Source: Echinometra lucunter (lineage: Eukaryota; Echinodermata; Echinoidea; Camarodonta; Echinometridae). Taken from it: a DNA stretch of 64,000 bases. Under the pieces are notes generated by a model. It did no database searches, was not told where the DNA came from, and was given only the letters and a program-made list of their open reading frames with translations. The DNA lies in NCBI GenBank assembly GCA_029962745.1, contig JAPZVO010000022.1, positions 1,112,423-1,176,422 on the forward strand, read 5' to 3'. Shown here in pieces: positions 1 to 13,500 of this stretch. The translations under genes were made by a program, and so were the position numbers. Each line of letters starts with the position of its first letter. The first letter of the stretch is position 1.

Positions 1-18
1 CAAACCTTTGCATCTTAC

Positions 19-235
19 AGTACCTCAACAGTTTGCTGGGGGTCAAAGGTCAGCATATTGGCGTTAGGGACGAAGTCTTCTCCTGGTAAGGCTGATTGAG
101 GGAAGGTGGATTTGGGAGCGCACCACACCATCGACGTGTATGAGAGGTCACTGCCGTGGCGATAGACCTCAATCTCCACCGTACCAGCATTCTCACCAAA
201 CACATAATTAGAGTGGCCAAAGTAGATGGTAGATT
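19..235 (-). CDS. FRAS1: FRAS1 e47: Calx-beta 3 (last exon in window)
   Basis: Phase 1 in. Reads ESTIYFGHSNYVFGENAGTV, VYRHGSDLSYTSMVWC and ALPGEDFVPNANML. Donor taken as ACT|GTAAGA (exon start 19, phase 2 out); GAG|GTACTG at 24 (phase 0) is an alternative I cannot rule out. The gene continues off the left edge. Confidence 0.9.
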
Positions 236-3200
236 CTAGGTTGCAAAAAAAGAAAAGAAATTTGTTCAGATGAGATGTTGTACATGTACATGTACATGTA
301 TATCTTAATTCAGTTCTAAATGTTACTTCTGCTTCTTAGTGCCATCAAATTCTATGACTGGATCTCATTGTTGTGGGTGCAACTGAAGCTAGCAGGAGAC
401 TATTATTGGACATCCAAAAGGAGGGTGGGTATTGGAACCTTGCACTTTAGTTATTATAGCTCTAAATGAGTGCACAGGGGTGAATTCCCTGATTTGGTAC
501 AGAGCACAGTTCCATACGTAAATGTTCTTTATAGAAATAAGTTGGGGGGTTTTCAGCCAAGAAATAGGTTTTCCTGTTTCACTAAATTCACGAAGTCTTA
601 AAGACGCTAGGTCGTGGGCTTTCATGGGGAATGGATCATAATTTGCTGACACCAGACTTTGTGAAAAATACCTGTAATAGAGCTACATTTCTGGAGCACA
701 GCAAAACAAGCTGTCCCACCACAAACATTCTTCGGCCTGCTTCGGGCATTCTCGAGCCAGGGAAAGTGAGATAATGACTTTGCAATATGGGGAAAGGGTG
801 AAGTATACAGAGCATTACATAAGGTCTGTTGGTCATAAAACTCACAGTGATGGACAACACCTGTTACTGGGTAAGCACCCATGGTGTCAAATTCTCCATG
901 AAAGCCCATGACCTAGAGTCTTTAAGTGAACTTTAAAGACTGTCAAGAATAAAAGTGCGGATTATTATTTTTTGTTTCATTCTAACCTTCATGCAAAATA
1001 TTTCTGGTTTGAACAAACTTTACAACACATGACAAAGGACCATGATGATTTCAACAGTATTTAACTCACCATCATTAGGTCCATCAATGATGACACTAGC
1101 TCTAGCTTTGTTTCCTATCCTGGTATTGAAGGAAGGCATGGACAGGCCTATCTCAAACTCCTCCTGCTCCTCAAACAAAGCATCATCAATGATCTGAAAC
1201 AGGACATGGAAAGGGAAACATAAGACATCAAGTTTACAATTGTCAGAGGATAAATCATTTCTGTCATTAATGGCTACTTTTATGGCAAACTTGATTTTGT
1301 TGCCATGCTTATCAATTTCACATATTAGTCCAAACACCAATGTTTCGACACTGATGCAAGCTCCCTTTATTCAGAATTTGGGAGTAAATTTGGTGCAAGT
1401 GTCTGTGCACTGTTTTCACTGTTTTACATCTATGAGCTTCATAACTTCTCACATTGTTTTTTAACAAAGTGACTTCTACATATCTGTTAGGTATTTTCTG
1501 AGCAAGAAAACCTACAGATAAAGTGGTAAAATTGCGGCTGGGGGTGGAGAAGAGGAGATTTAGAAAAACTGAACACCAAGCAGGAGAGCAACAGCTTCTG
1601 CATCACTTTACCTTGATGTCACAAGATGCTGTGTTGACCCCTTGAGGGAAGACTACCTGGTACTCTAAGGCCATGCCTCTAGTCTTATAATCAGACCCTG
1701 ATTCTAGACCAGTCAGGCTGCTGCCCGTAGCTGTTCGAGGGATGGTGAAACAGATGGCTGACACCGATGTACTTGAGTCACCTTGATCAAAAAGAAAGGG
1801 AAAGAATTTGTCAAGATTCAAAACGATGCTAGACCGAATTCATGTAGTGACTTTCAAAATGCAAAGAGGGAGCGCAATGCTTAACAATAAGAGCGGTGGT
1901 CAGAGCTCTTGTGCCTGCTAACTTTAAAAGAATATACAAACACTAATCTAGTCCTTGTGGATTTATTCATGTCCACAATGAGCTAAAAGAAAGGTAAAGT
2001 TTTGACAAATAGCAAGGGGTGTGATAATCTGGATGGTTATGTTGCATGAATAGGAGTTTCTTCCCCCTTTCCTGTAGTTATGTCTAAGTTTACTTTCATA
2101 GTCATATTAAATTAAAACTTTATCTTTGCACTGCATTTCTATGCATGTTTTCTTTTTCATGGTAGTTTATAGCTCCAGCTTTTCTTTATAAGTCGATTGT
2201 TTAGTGTAAGCACTCAGAAACAATGTGTATTAAGTGCTTGATAAGTGTTATATATTATTTTGTTACTAGTATTATCGTGTTGTGCACAAATGGATTTAAA
2301 TATCCCACATAAAAATGTTAATCTTGCTGCCTGGAGGAAAGTAATGTTGAACAGACTTCTTAAACAGAAGACATAGATGCAGGAAATAGTCTCCCTTACC
2401 TTTTCTTACTACTGGAGCAAAGAGGAAGCCAGCACTCTCATTGACATGATATTCAAGCTCTGCAAACTCTATACTGGGTTCTGGAAAAATAAAGTAAAAA
2501 ATGTTGACACTAACATTAAAATGAAAGTCAACCCAATGAAAACTCCACATTTGGTTCTGAAAAAGAAGAGCCACAAGTCATATCATCCTTGTTCATAACT
2601 TTCAACAAAAAAAAAGAAGTTGATTTCTTAATACAAATTTGGCTCACTGTTAATACACAGAGTATGATTGTACATGTACTATGAGATAACATTCATTGAG
2701 ACCACTTTGCTTTTTTAACATGCTTAATGTCATGCTAAGTTGCTACTGATTTGAATCAATGTCAAGTCTTCAAAGGACAGGGCCCTCCTGAGCACACAGC
2801 GCATAGAGAGAAATGAATGTTGAACACACTTACCATCTTCAATATCATTGATGGACACAATTGCCCTGGACGGCTCTCCCAGTAGTGCATATGCCGGAGT
2901 GCTCAGCACCACGATGAAGTCCTCTGGTCCCTCAAAGACTGCATCATTGTTGATGATGATCGTACAGGTCTTGGTCACCTCCCGCTCCTCAAACTGGACC
3001 TGGCCCGAGTGCTCAACGTAGTCGTTCTGGCCCTGGCGCAGGTTAGTACGGGAGGAGGAGGTGGCAGAGGCAGGCTCGGTGCTGCACAGGACAATAGCGT
3101 ACTGGGAAAAGATTATAGGAAATAAGGAGTAATGAAACATCATTCCCTATAAGAAAGAATAGCAAGAATTCTTAATTCTCCTCTCTTCTAAATGCAATTG

Positions 3201-4051
3201 CCACTGTCCCTCTCCCCCCATTCCCACTTATCCTTCTTAAATATCCCTCACACCTCATCCTGTATCCTTTTTCTTCATCCTCTCTCATTATCTCCCCCTC
3301 TTTCTAATTTGCTTTCTATGTTTGTGCCTCCTTTATCTCTCTCCCTCTCTTCTCTTTCCCACACTAACTCCTGAACTTTCTCTTGCCAAATATGGAAGAC
3401 ATGAAATTTCTGCACACTACAACACTACTCTTTATCCTCATGTACAGCTGAATTTCCAATAATTACAAAAGAATTATTCTAAAAACATTGTTACATTCTA
3501 TTCTTGTGACCATTTCTGTTGCTAAAACATCATCATCATTATTGTTTTTCATTACCTGATTAACGTTGCCTGTTCTCTTGAGAGTTACACTGATGGTCCC
3601 CTGCGTTTCGCTCACGTTGTAATGAGACTTCTCAAAATGGATGAGAGACCAGCGTATCCTGTACACAGTTCCTATCACCATGTTGGGATGCGTGTCTGCC
3701 ACGTCGAATACAAAGCTATCACTGGTCTCAGACTCGGAACCAGGGGTCAGTACATAGCGGATAAGACCGTTGTTGATATCCTCTGTAAGAAAAAAATAAA
3801 TGAGTATACCAAGATGAAAAAGAATGAAAGAGTGGGTAACTCTAAAGATATCACTCTCTTCATATGCCAGTGGTCTATCAGCAGCCAGCAGTAAGATCAG
3901 TACAACCTGAGTTTGAAACTTAGCCCCATCTTTTGGATGGTGACATTAGAGGTAGGTCCCGAGAAGTAAACAATCATTACTTCTTGATCCACGGCTGAAT
4001 AGGCCCAAAATTACTTATACATATACATGCAAAATTCATCATCAGTATATT

Positions 4052-4086
<35 letters not shown>

Positions 4087-5787
4087 CCACCACCATCATC
4101 ATCATCCCCATCACCATCATCATCATCCCCACCACCATCATCATCATCCTTATCATCATTCTCATCAACATGCTCATCATCATCACCACCATCACTAGTC
4201 TCGTAATTCATAAAGTGAAGAAATCCTTCTCCAACCTTGAGTGAATGAAGCCACAGGAGTCCTGGGTGTCAGTGTGCTCTCTAGGTAACCATGCCTTGGT
4301 GGTGATGTGACAGTGTAGACCAGGGACCGATCGGGTGTGTCTGTATCCATCGTCTGCAGGGTTCGGCTGGTGATGACACCCATAGCCTGGTGATCAGAGA
4401 TAGTCAATGGACAGATTAGCTAAGCAACAGGAGATTGCCCCATGCATTATGAGTGTACACATAACTAAAGGAGCAGAACTAGTGATCACACTTTTCTAAT
4501 CTAATTGATAAAACAACATTGTTTTCAACTATGCACAAATTCTTCTGGCTTTCATTAAAAATTCTTTGTAATGTACACATATTTACCACAGCTAGGGATC
4601 CAGGAAGGCTGAAAATTACTGAAGAATGCTGAAAACTCATGAACAGCCATGATTAAACGACAGTTTTCAACTGTGTACAAATTCTACTGGCTTTTGTTAA
4701 ATCCTTGTAATGTACAGATATTTGCAACAGCTAGGGATCCAAAAAGGCCGAAAATCCTGAAGAACGCTGAAAAGTCATGTGCAGCTATAGACATGCACCA
4801 AGCTAGTTACATAACTTTACTGAATCATGCCTTGTACATGCATGCAGATATGGAGGATATGAATATTAGAGCATTTTAAACTTACAGTATCCAGAGCACA
4901 AAATGCATGCCATAAGATATAAAGATAACCATATCCTCTCTACTGAACGTATGGTGCATTTTTATTTCATTTCAAGATTTAAAGCTAATTAACATACCCT
5001 GTCATCAACATATTCCAAGTATGAGAGGCCATTGTTGGTGACGATTCTTGGAGTACCATCGTCTACAGGCATCACAGTGATGTCAAACACCTGATGGGAA
5101 CAGAAAAATATCATATCTGAATATACATGTAATAACCTTCAAACACTGTAACAAGATATCCTCACACAACCCCCTTCAAGAGTAAATTGTCATTTTTTCC
5201 ATTTTTTCTTTAGGCATCAGTGTAATGGGAATATATTACCTAAACTTGCATTTATTTTTTTCTGAAATCACTTAATTTCAATGATGACATAAAGCAATTG
5301 TATTTTGCTGTCACATTAGTTACATCAAGTGATCTTGAGATCTCTTTGAGGTCCAACATGGAAAGTGGTAGACATAGATCAGTATCTTCACTAAAGGACA
5401 TCAGTACCATGCCTGGACTTGAACCCATGACCCCAGCATCCTCAACAGAGTAATCAAACCATTTGACCTTAGCACCTCCGACAAGAATCAATCAATACCT
5501 GCGGAGCTGAGGTTGTCTGCAGCTCTGTCCCCTTTTCCACGACAAACATCGGGTTGGTACCGTCGGAGACCATGAACTGAAACTGGTCCGAGAGCGTGTT
5601 GGTCCCATCGTGGTTGTAACTGATGCGATTCTCGTAGATGTCAGCCATGGAGAAAGTTAGGGTGGGAGCAAAGCGTACACCATCCAGGGTGAAGTCCACA
5701 GTGCCGTGGGTAGGCTGAGTGAACACTGTGAACATGATGTGATCCTCCTGGATTGTAAATGAAAAGAAGAGAGAGAGAGCAAGAGAA

Positions 5788-5821
<34 letters not shown>

Positions 5822-8800
5822 CAAGAAGAAGAGAGAGAGAGCAAGAAGAAGAGAGAGAGAGAGAAAAATATATATATATATATACAAAGGGGAAGTCGCA
5901 TCTTATGCAATTCAGTATTACATTATGATGCGTAAAATCACGTCCATTTGTAAACTCTCTCACATGCCAAATACAGTACTTCATAAATGTTCAGCTTTGT
6001 GACTACATGAAGAGTACTTGTACAATGCATGTGCTTTGAAAAATCCTAGAGAAATCCAATAGAGGTTGTACTTGCCCCAATTTACATGTAGCTCTACATA
6101 TCCAGTCGACTGATCTACAAATATATTACACTGAGCAGAATGAGCAAAGAGATGAAAACGTATAGTTTCTTTGTCTAACAAACACAGTCATATTACTCCT
6201 GTCCTAAAAAATCTCCATTGGTTGCCCATAAAGGAACCTTTAAAATTCTTCTTTGGGTCTTTCATATCATCAATGGAACAGCACTCGATTACAATAAGTC
6301 TCTTATGCAGCATTACCAACCTGCACTTACACATATTCTTCCTTCATCCCAATCTGGCCTTTTACATATTCCACTATCAAAGAAATCCTGGAGGGATCGA
6401 GCATTTGCTCATGCCAGACCAGCCCTGTGGAATTCACTCCCACAGGAGCTGAAGAATGCAAACTCTTCAACTTCCTTCAAGGGCAACCTTAAATCACATT
6501 TGTTCAAACTAAGCAGGTACTAGGTTTGAAGACAGACATTTTCTTTTTCATTTCTGTGTTGTAATGTCATTAGGCATTCTTTGTTTATCTGTATTTTTTT
6601 TTATTAAAGCGCCTTGAACATTTAATCAAAATGGAAAAGATTCTATAGAAATCCTACGTATTATTATTATTATCATTATTAACAAAGGACATCATTTTCA
6701 CTTTCAAATTATTGTTATTCATGCTAATGAAATCATCAAAACATCTCATGGAGAGAGATACTGACAGACTACAATGATAAAAAGAAAGCTTCAGAAGTAC
6801 TTACGGCAGTGTCTAAATCGATGGCTTTGAGCTCAAATTCTGTGATGGTCTTCCTCACTCCCTCCTGGACCCGCATCCCAAGGTTAGATACCAATGGAAG
6901 AGAGTCGTCTACTGGACTGATGTTGATGTAAAATGTTTGAGTCACCTGTAAAAATGCAACAGAGCAGATCTGTTACGATTTGCTTGTTTTACATATATAT
7001 ACATGTACAGTGTATCTCAAAAATATACATGAAGTGATGGCTTATCCCAAGATGAAGCACACAATGCTATATGTAATTGCTGAGAGCCAGAATATCACTA
7101 ACCATATAATTTCAATCTTGCATTCCATGCTACACCTGACTTTGATCTTAATCAGAACCATAATCCTAAACCTATCCAAAAGCAAATGACACATGATACC
7201 TTGACCCTAAATCTTTAAAAAAAAAAAAATTGAGGCTTGGAGGATATGAAAGCAAAAGAAAATATCTGAGTCAATACTACACCACATTAATATTACATTT
7301 TTACCAACCTGGTTAGTTCCATCATCCACACTAAATGTAAAGCTATCCATCATATTCTCGTCTGGACTTGTATGAACATAGCTGATGGCTCCTGCCGCCA
7401 GGTCTGCCTGAGAGAACTGGGACACGCCTGAACCTGGAAAATCCGAGTGCTCCACCCTACCGTAGTTGGGCCCTGCTGTCAGGTAGTACATCAGGTTGCC
7501 TGGGATGCTGTCATCGTCGGTAGCAGACAGCGACTCGGTGGTGATGGTGCGGGAGGCACCCTCTTGGACGGTGAGCGGTTGGTTGGCAAGGATACGGGGC
7601 GGGATGCGATCCTCTGCGAAGGAGAGATCAAATGGAAAATGCTTACGAACTATTGTATCAGGTGCTTTAAAAATGGTATTCACCACACAGAAATAATGAT
7701 TATATATTATTCACTGCATTGCCAATTTAAAGAGTTTAATGATTAGTTACACTTAAACTGCTCTAATTCGAGAACGCCACACCATACAGCGATGGGAATG
7801 GGCTCAAATTTGTCAGTGCATTTTTCTCTTTCTGCTCATGTATGATACTGCCCAACATTCTGGACCCACAGATACTGCAAAAGCGTCTCCTTAAGGTGAC
7901 ACTGTACCTCTATCAGTTAATGAGGCAGCTAAGGACAGAGAGGGAAGGAGAAAGGACTAACTTGAAACCTCTGATGTATCGACCTACCATCAGGAAGAAC
8001 ACTTAGGAAGACAATCTCTATTATATGCAGAAACTTAATGGAAACTTGATTCTGGAAGAAAGCAATCAGTTTTCCTAATTGAAACCAGGCATATTCTTGG
8101 TAAAATTGGTTCTAACCGCATGGAAAGTTTTGGAAGCATGTCATCTATTACACATTCAGCTAAAATTACCATTACAAGGTGAATATCAGAAATCATTCAA
8201 ATACCTAGGACGGTGATGATGAAAGATTGGTCAATGAGGTCATTGCCCTCAGGATCACTGATCGTGAACTTGATGACAACTGTACCTGCTGGTTCACTCA
8301 AGTCATGGACGTATTGGATGTAACCTGAAGGAACAAAAAAACAAATATCAAATAATTTTGATTTGTATAGTACACTTGCTCCATAAAGGTTCATTCACAT
8401 ATCAAGCAGCAAATCTCCAGCGTTTTTTTTAGTGTTCACATATGGCGCGGTAAACAGCGTCACTTATGATGATGAGATACACGATACATGTCAATATCAG
8501 TTCACACTCAATCTGGGGAGCGTTTCATGAATGGACTTGTTAGTGATTTTCACTGACAACTGTTATAAGCTACTGAAATCCTTGCATGTGATTGGCTAAG
8601 AGCAACTTTGTCAGTGAAAATCACTGACAAGACTCCTCATGATATGCTCCCCTAAAGGAGAATTTTTTGAGAAAACCTGCCCAGACTACTGGTATACTTA
8701 TGATGTCCTCAATCTATAAAAATTCTATTCGTCCACACCTTTTAGCAGAAAGGGGACACAAAAGATACTTTTTGCTCCAGTGGTCTTTTTTTTTTACCTC

Positions 8801-10470
8801 CTTATATACCATTAGTTAACGCACAAAGAAACCTCCCCAAACCATGCGGGTAAGCTGCTACATATGTGAACAAGCCATAATACATCCCTTATGTTTCTCC
8901 AGCACATACAGTACATTCACTAAGAGTGTATCTAAACGTATACTTCTTCTTTACATAAGCAAAAATTTTGGTCATACTTGTAATATGGCTTGGCAGAATG
9001 GAACCCAGAACATTCACTGTTAAATATTTGTAGTGATTGCTTCATATTCACAGTGACTGTTTGCAACTGTCATCATCGATATGAATCTAATAACGCTTAC
9101 CATTATTGATGTCATTCTGTCTGAAGGAGTTCTTCTGTGAAGTGCTACTGATGTCAAACTCTTTGCTAGGCGTGACGAAGCGTAGCTGGCCAACGTTAGG
9201 GTCAGCGGCCACCGTGAAGAGAAGCTGAGCATCCTCTGAATCAATGTCAGTGGCTCGTAGGCTGTCAGGGGTAATGATGTTTGTTGAACCTTTGAAGAAC
9301 AATAATGCAACATTTATTATCAACATTCTTAGAGTCACTCCTAATAGCAACATTTCTTCCACATTAACATCATAGTCACTCTCATCTGTATTGTCATGAA
9401 CATTATCAATATACAGAGATATTTCACATTTCTAAGATCATTTGCATTAGTAATTGCAACAACATTATCCCTACCCTTTTCACTGTAGGGAATCTTTAAT
9501 CAAAGCATGGTCTTCCCCTTATTCTCCTGGTAGGAAGAGAATCTACCCATTAACTAACTTTGATCTGTACCATTAGGCATTTATAACCTTGATCAACAAC
9601 GGAATGATATGAACGGAAGCTTTAGGAACCTATACATCTAGAATCGGCTCTGGTCCCCGTCTCACTGTCTGGGTTATTGGGCAATTGAATGGGTTACTGA
9701 TTTCCTGCACACTTGTTGAACATAAGCTTCCCCTGATGGCCAAGAAGCTTAAGAGACTTGCTCAATGTGGCAACATCAAATGTATGCAACATGAATCCTA
9801 TCTATTGAGATGCCATTATGCATAATAAGTGAAGTGAATAGTCAGTCACCACTTATTTCGGAGAGACAAAAGGCATAAATTTGAATACACTAATAAACAG
9901 GTCTATTTATTCATTTATTTCATATTATTAACTGGAAAAATGCAGGTTGTATTATTAGAAATTACTACTATATCTTCCATCAAGTGACTGAATAAAGACC
10001 TACCCATCTGGACCCTCAGCCCAGTGTTGGTAGCAAGTCTAGGTGTCTCATCGTTGACAAGGCCAATGATGACATTGATATCTTCTTGAGCTGTATAGAG
10101 GCCATCGGTGAGAGACATCCTGAAGGTATCCGAATTGACATCAGAGCCATCATGGACATAGATGATCAGCTCCTGCAAAACATCCTGTGATGGAAAGAAA
10201 TTCAATATATCTTTATATTTAAATTCAATCATCCGTTTTTCTTTTCCTTGGTCTCAAGTTCCACAGAAGCTAACATAAAATAAGATATCATATTTAAAAA
10301 AAAAAAAGTTTACAGTTTTACCACATCACAGAAAAAGACCCAGCTAGAGCTAACACATCAAAAATATAGAAACAAAAGGAGCAAGCAAGAGAGAAAGAGA
10401 GAGTGGGCGTGGAAAAACAGAAAGACAGAAAAAAAAGACAAATAGATTAAGAAGGGGGAGAAGTAAAGTA

Positions 10471-10506
<36 letters not shown>

Positions 10507-13500
10507 AAGATAGAGGTAACAAACTGCCATTATGGACCGAAACGCACCCTAAGGCCAGAAAGTCAAACAGTCAAGAACGTCTTCAAGTATCCTAGATACT
10601 GACCTCATAGGTGAATGTATCTCCCACGCCCAGGATCTTGCCAGCATAGACTGGATCTTCAATGAAGTCCCTTCGTCTAAGGTTACCATGCTGAGGGTAG
10701 GTCACTATCTCAAAGAGTAGGTCCTCCGTGGGCGTGTCCAGATCCTGGGCGTAGAGTGTCACATTGGCAATGATCACACCCTCGCCCTCAGGGACGAAGG
10801 CCTGCTCGGTGATGATCACAGGCTCTTCGTCGTTCACCAGCTGGGGGGAGAGAAAGGAGGGGGGAGAGAAGAGGAGAATGAGAGATGGTGATTGGTGGCT
10901 TGTCCGCGAATTATATTCTACTGTGTAACGTGGCTTAATGAGAAGCCCTGACCCAACAAAATTGTTCCTACAAGAAATGTTTATGAACAAAAAAAAATGA
11001 GAAAGAAATGCTAAAATGGTGATATTTTGCATCAGTTTACATTTATATTGCAGTAAGATTCTGGGGAGCATGTGGACAGTGATAATGCTACCAACATCAT
11101 CAATGGCATGATTATCATCAGCAACATCATCATCGTCAGCGGCAACAGCACTTTCGCTATCACCACCATCATCATCATCACCATCATCCCTACCACCACC
11201 ATCATTACCATCATCACTTGTCACTTTCTAAGTCTTCCACAAATATTCCTACCTGTATGGTGATGTTGAATCTAAACTGAGGAGAATCGTTCTCTCCATC
11301 TGTCACATGGAACAGGAATCCATCATGAACAGGTTCAATGTTGTGATGTCTGTTGTTGACATAGTAGATCACGCCATCCAGGATATCTTGTACACGGAAA
11401 CTGGTGATGGGGATACCAGCATTGGACTGCTCCGACCCAACACCTTGAGAGAGAAAAATAATGTCAAGTCAAGGGCATGATTCACAACTTTGATCCCAGT
11501 TACAGAATGATAGAATCGGCTTGTCTGACAAAACTTCTGGGTGCTGATGCATAAAAACTTGCTATTATAGTAACTTTGCCATCAATGGTAACTACCATGG
11601 TAATGTTGCTCAACAGCCAATCAAATCCAGTATTCCATGAAAGTTACCATTGATGGCGAAGTTACTATAATAGCAAGTTTTATACAACGGCACCCAGATA
11701 TAATTATGCATATATATAAAAAACAAATGCCCCCTGATAAAGGTACTAATAATGGTAAGAAAGTATATCTATCAGTGCACACTTCAAACCTGCAAAAGTG
11801 TTCCAGTCCCCCCTCTCCCCCCCCCCCAACTTACTCTTTGGATACAGCAAGGTCATATCTAATTCAGTAGGGATCAACAGAATGCAAGTGCCAGCGTGAG
11901 GCTGAGCATTTATCATTCATTTTAGAAAAGTATGCTCCTCTGTTGCAGAACTTTATCATATGAATTGTCTTTTGGTAGATATTACAATACATCTTATCAG
12001 CACAAGCAAACAAGGGAGTACTGAAAAAATGAATGAGGAGGAGAGGATCACCAGCTCTGATGTTCTCCACATAACCAAAGTTAGGCAAGGTGTCCATGAT
12101 GATGGAGAGCTGTGTGACACGGGTATCAAGGTCAGTTGTGCTGAGATGGAGATTGGTGATAGCCTCCCTGCCTCCCTCAGTCACCTGGAGCTGGGTGGGG
12201 AGGGAGACGAGAGGGGCGAGGTCATTCACAGGGGTGATGGTGACGGTGAAGGTCTGGCCCTGGAGGGTGTTGCCGCTGGCGTCGCTGACGTTGAGCATGA
12301 TAACCTCGCTGACAGGCTGGCTACCAATCTCACCTTCAGAGACATACCTGTAATAATGAAATAAAAACCATTTAGGGATATACATGTAGACAGCATCTCT
12401 TCTTTAAGATAAAAAGCACTCAATACCTATGTTACTGAAGCTCAAGCTTATAAGGTACAAAGGATTTCAAGGAATTTCTTTAACCCAAGCTTATAAGGTA
12501 CTAAATTATTCAAGGAATTTCTTTAACCGATTTCCACTTACTTTACCTAAGTGGAGAATCAGAGTAATAAATTAAATGTATAACAATATCCTATTACAGT
12601 ATAGTACTACATGTAGCATGGCAGGGATTGATACTTAACATAAAGTGGACAAAAGTGCTTTGACTTATCCCACAGTCATGGATTATTTCCACAACTTACA
12701 TGATTTACTATTCATAAGAACTCCCACATCTTTCTATGATTTTTTAACCTCTTAAAAGCTTGAAACACTAGGATACCTTATGGAATAGGAATTGATATCA
12801 GTCTGAGTGAAAGTAGATCCAACATGTAGATCCTCATACACATCTCCCACAACCCTCCTCTGCAGGCGCCCGTTCTGGGGTTCTGTCCTCAGCTCAATAG
12901 TGATGCCATCGGCTGGTGTATCATCATCCTCAAAGGCCAGGTTGTCGTGGGTAACAGTGGCCTCGCTGTTCTCCGGGAGGTAGAGGGAGAGCTGGGCATC
13001 GCGGCTGACAAAGGGGTTGGTGGTGTCGGTGAAGGTGATGAGGATGGTGGCAGTCAGTGTGGCGGTGTGAGAGCCATCAGTCACTGTGACCTCAAACAGG
13101 TCTTGACTGGTGGCCGAGTCATCATGTATGTAGTGAAGGGTGTCCTGGACTAGCTGCTGGTAGGTGAAGGTATTACCTGGAGGCAGAAGGTGAGGGAGAG
13201 TAAGAAGAAGCATTTTGTCAAGGTAGTATGTTGAGCTTATCATGTATGAAACAGATCTAATCAGACATAATAATGACCCCTGCATTCCTTGATTTTTCCC
13301 ACTATGGTGAAAACAGAAGCATTGTATTCCTGAAACCTCTATAGATATTGACAACTTGAGAAAGCTCAAGGTGGCTAATTGATCATCACCTATAATTTGT
13401 GGAGGGTCCATTTCTGCACCAGTTTCTATTTATAAAGTATACCTGTGAGACAAATTCAAAGTAGATAAGACCACAAATATACTGTATTAAATCAGACTTC

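Noticed and set aside
1240..1464. Plus-strand frame overlapping the intron upstream of e46
   Set aside because: No homology; a shadow of intronic DNA next to a minus-strand exon.
5469..5984. One continuous 171-codon exon at e39
   Set aside because: Residues upstream of the e39 acceptor are translated (CT)n and (TA)n intron sequence; homology begins only at EDHIMF.
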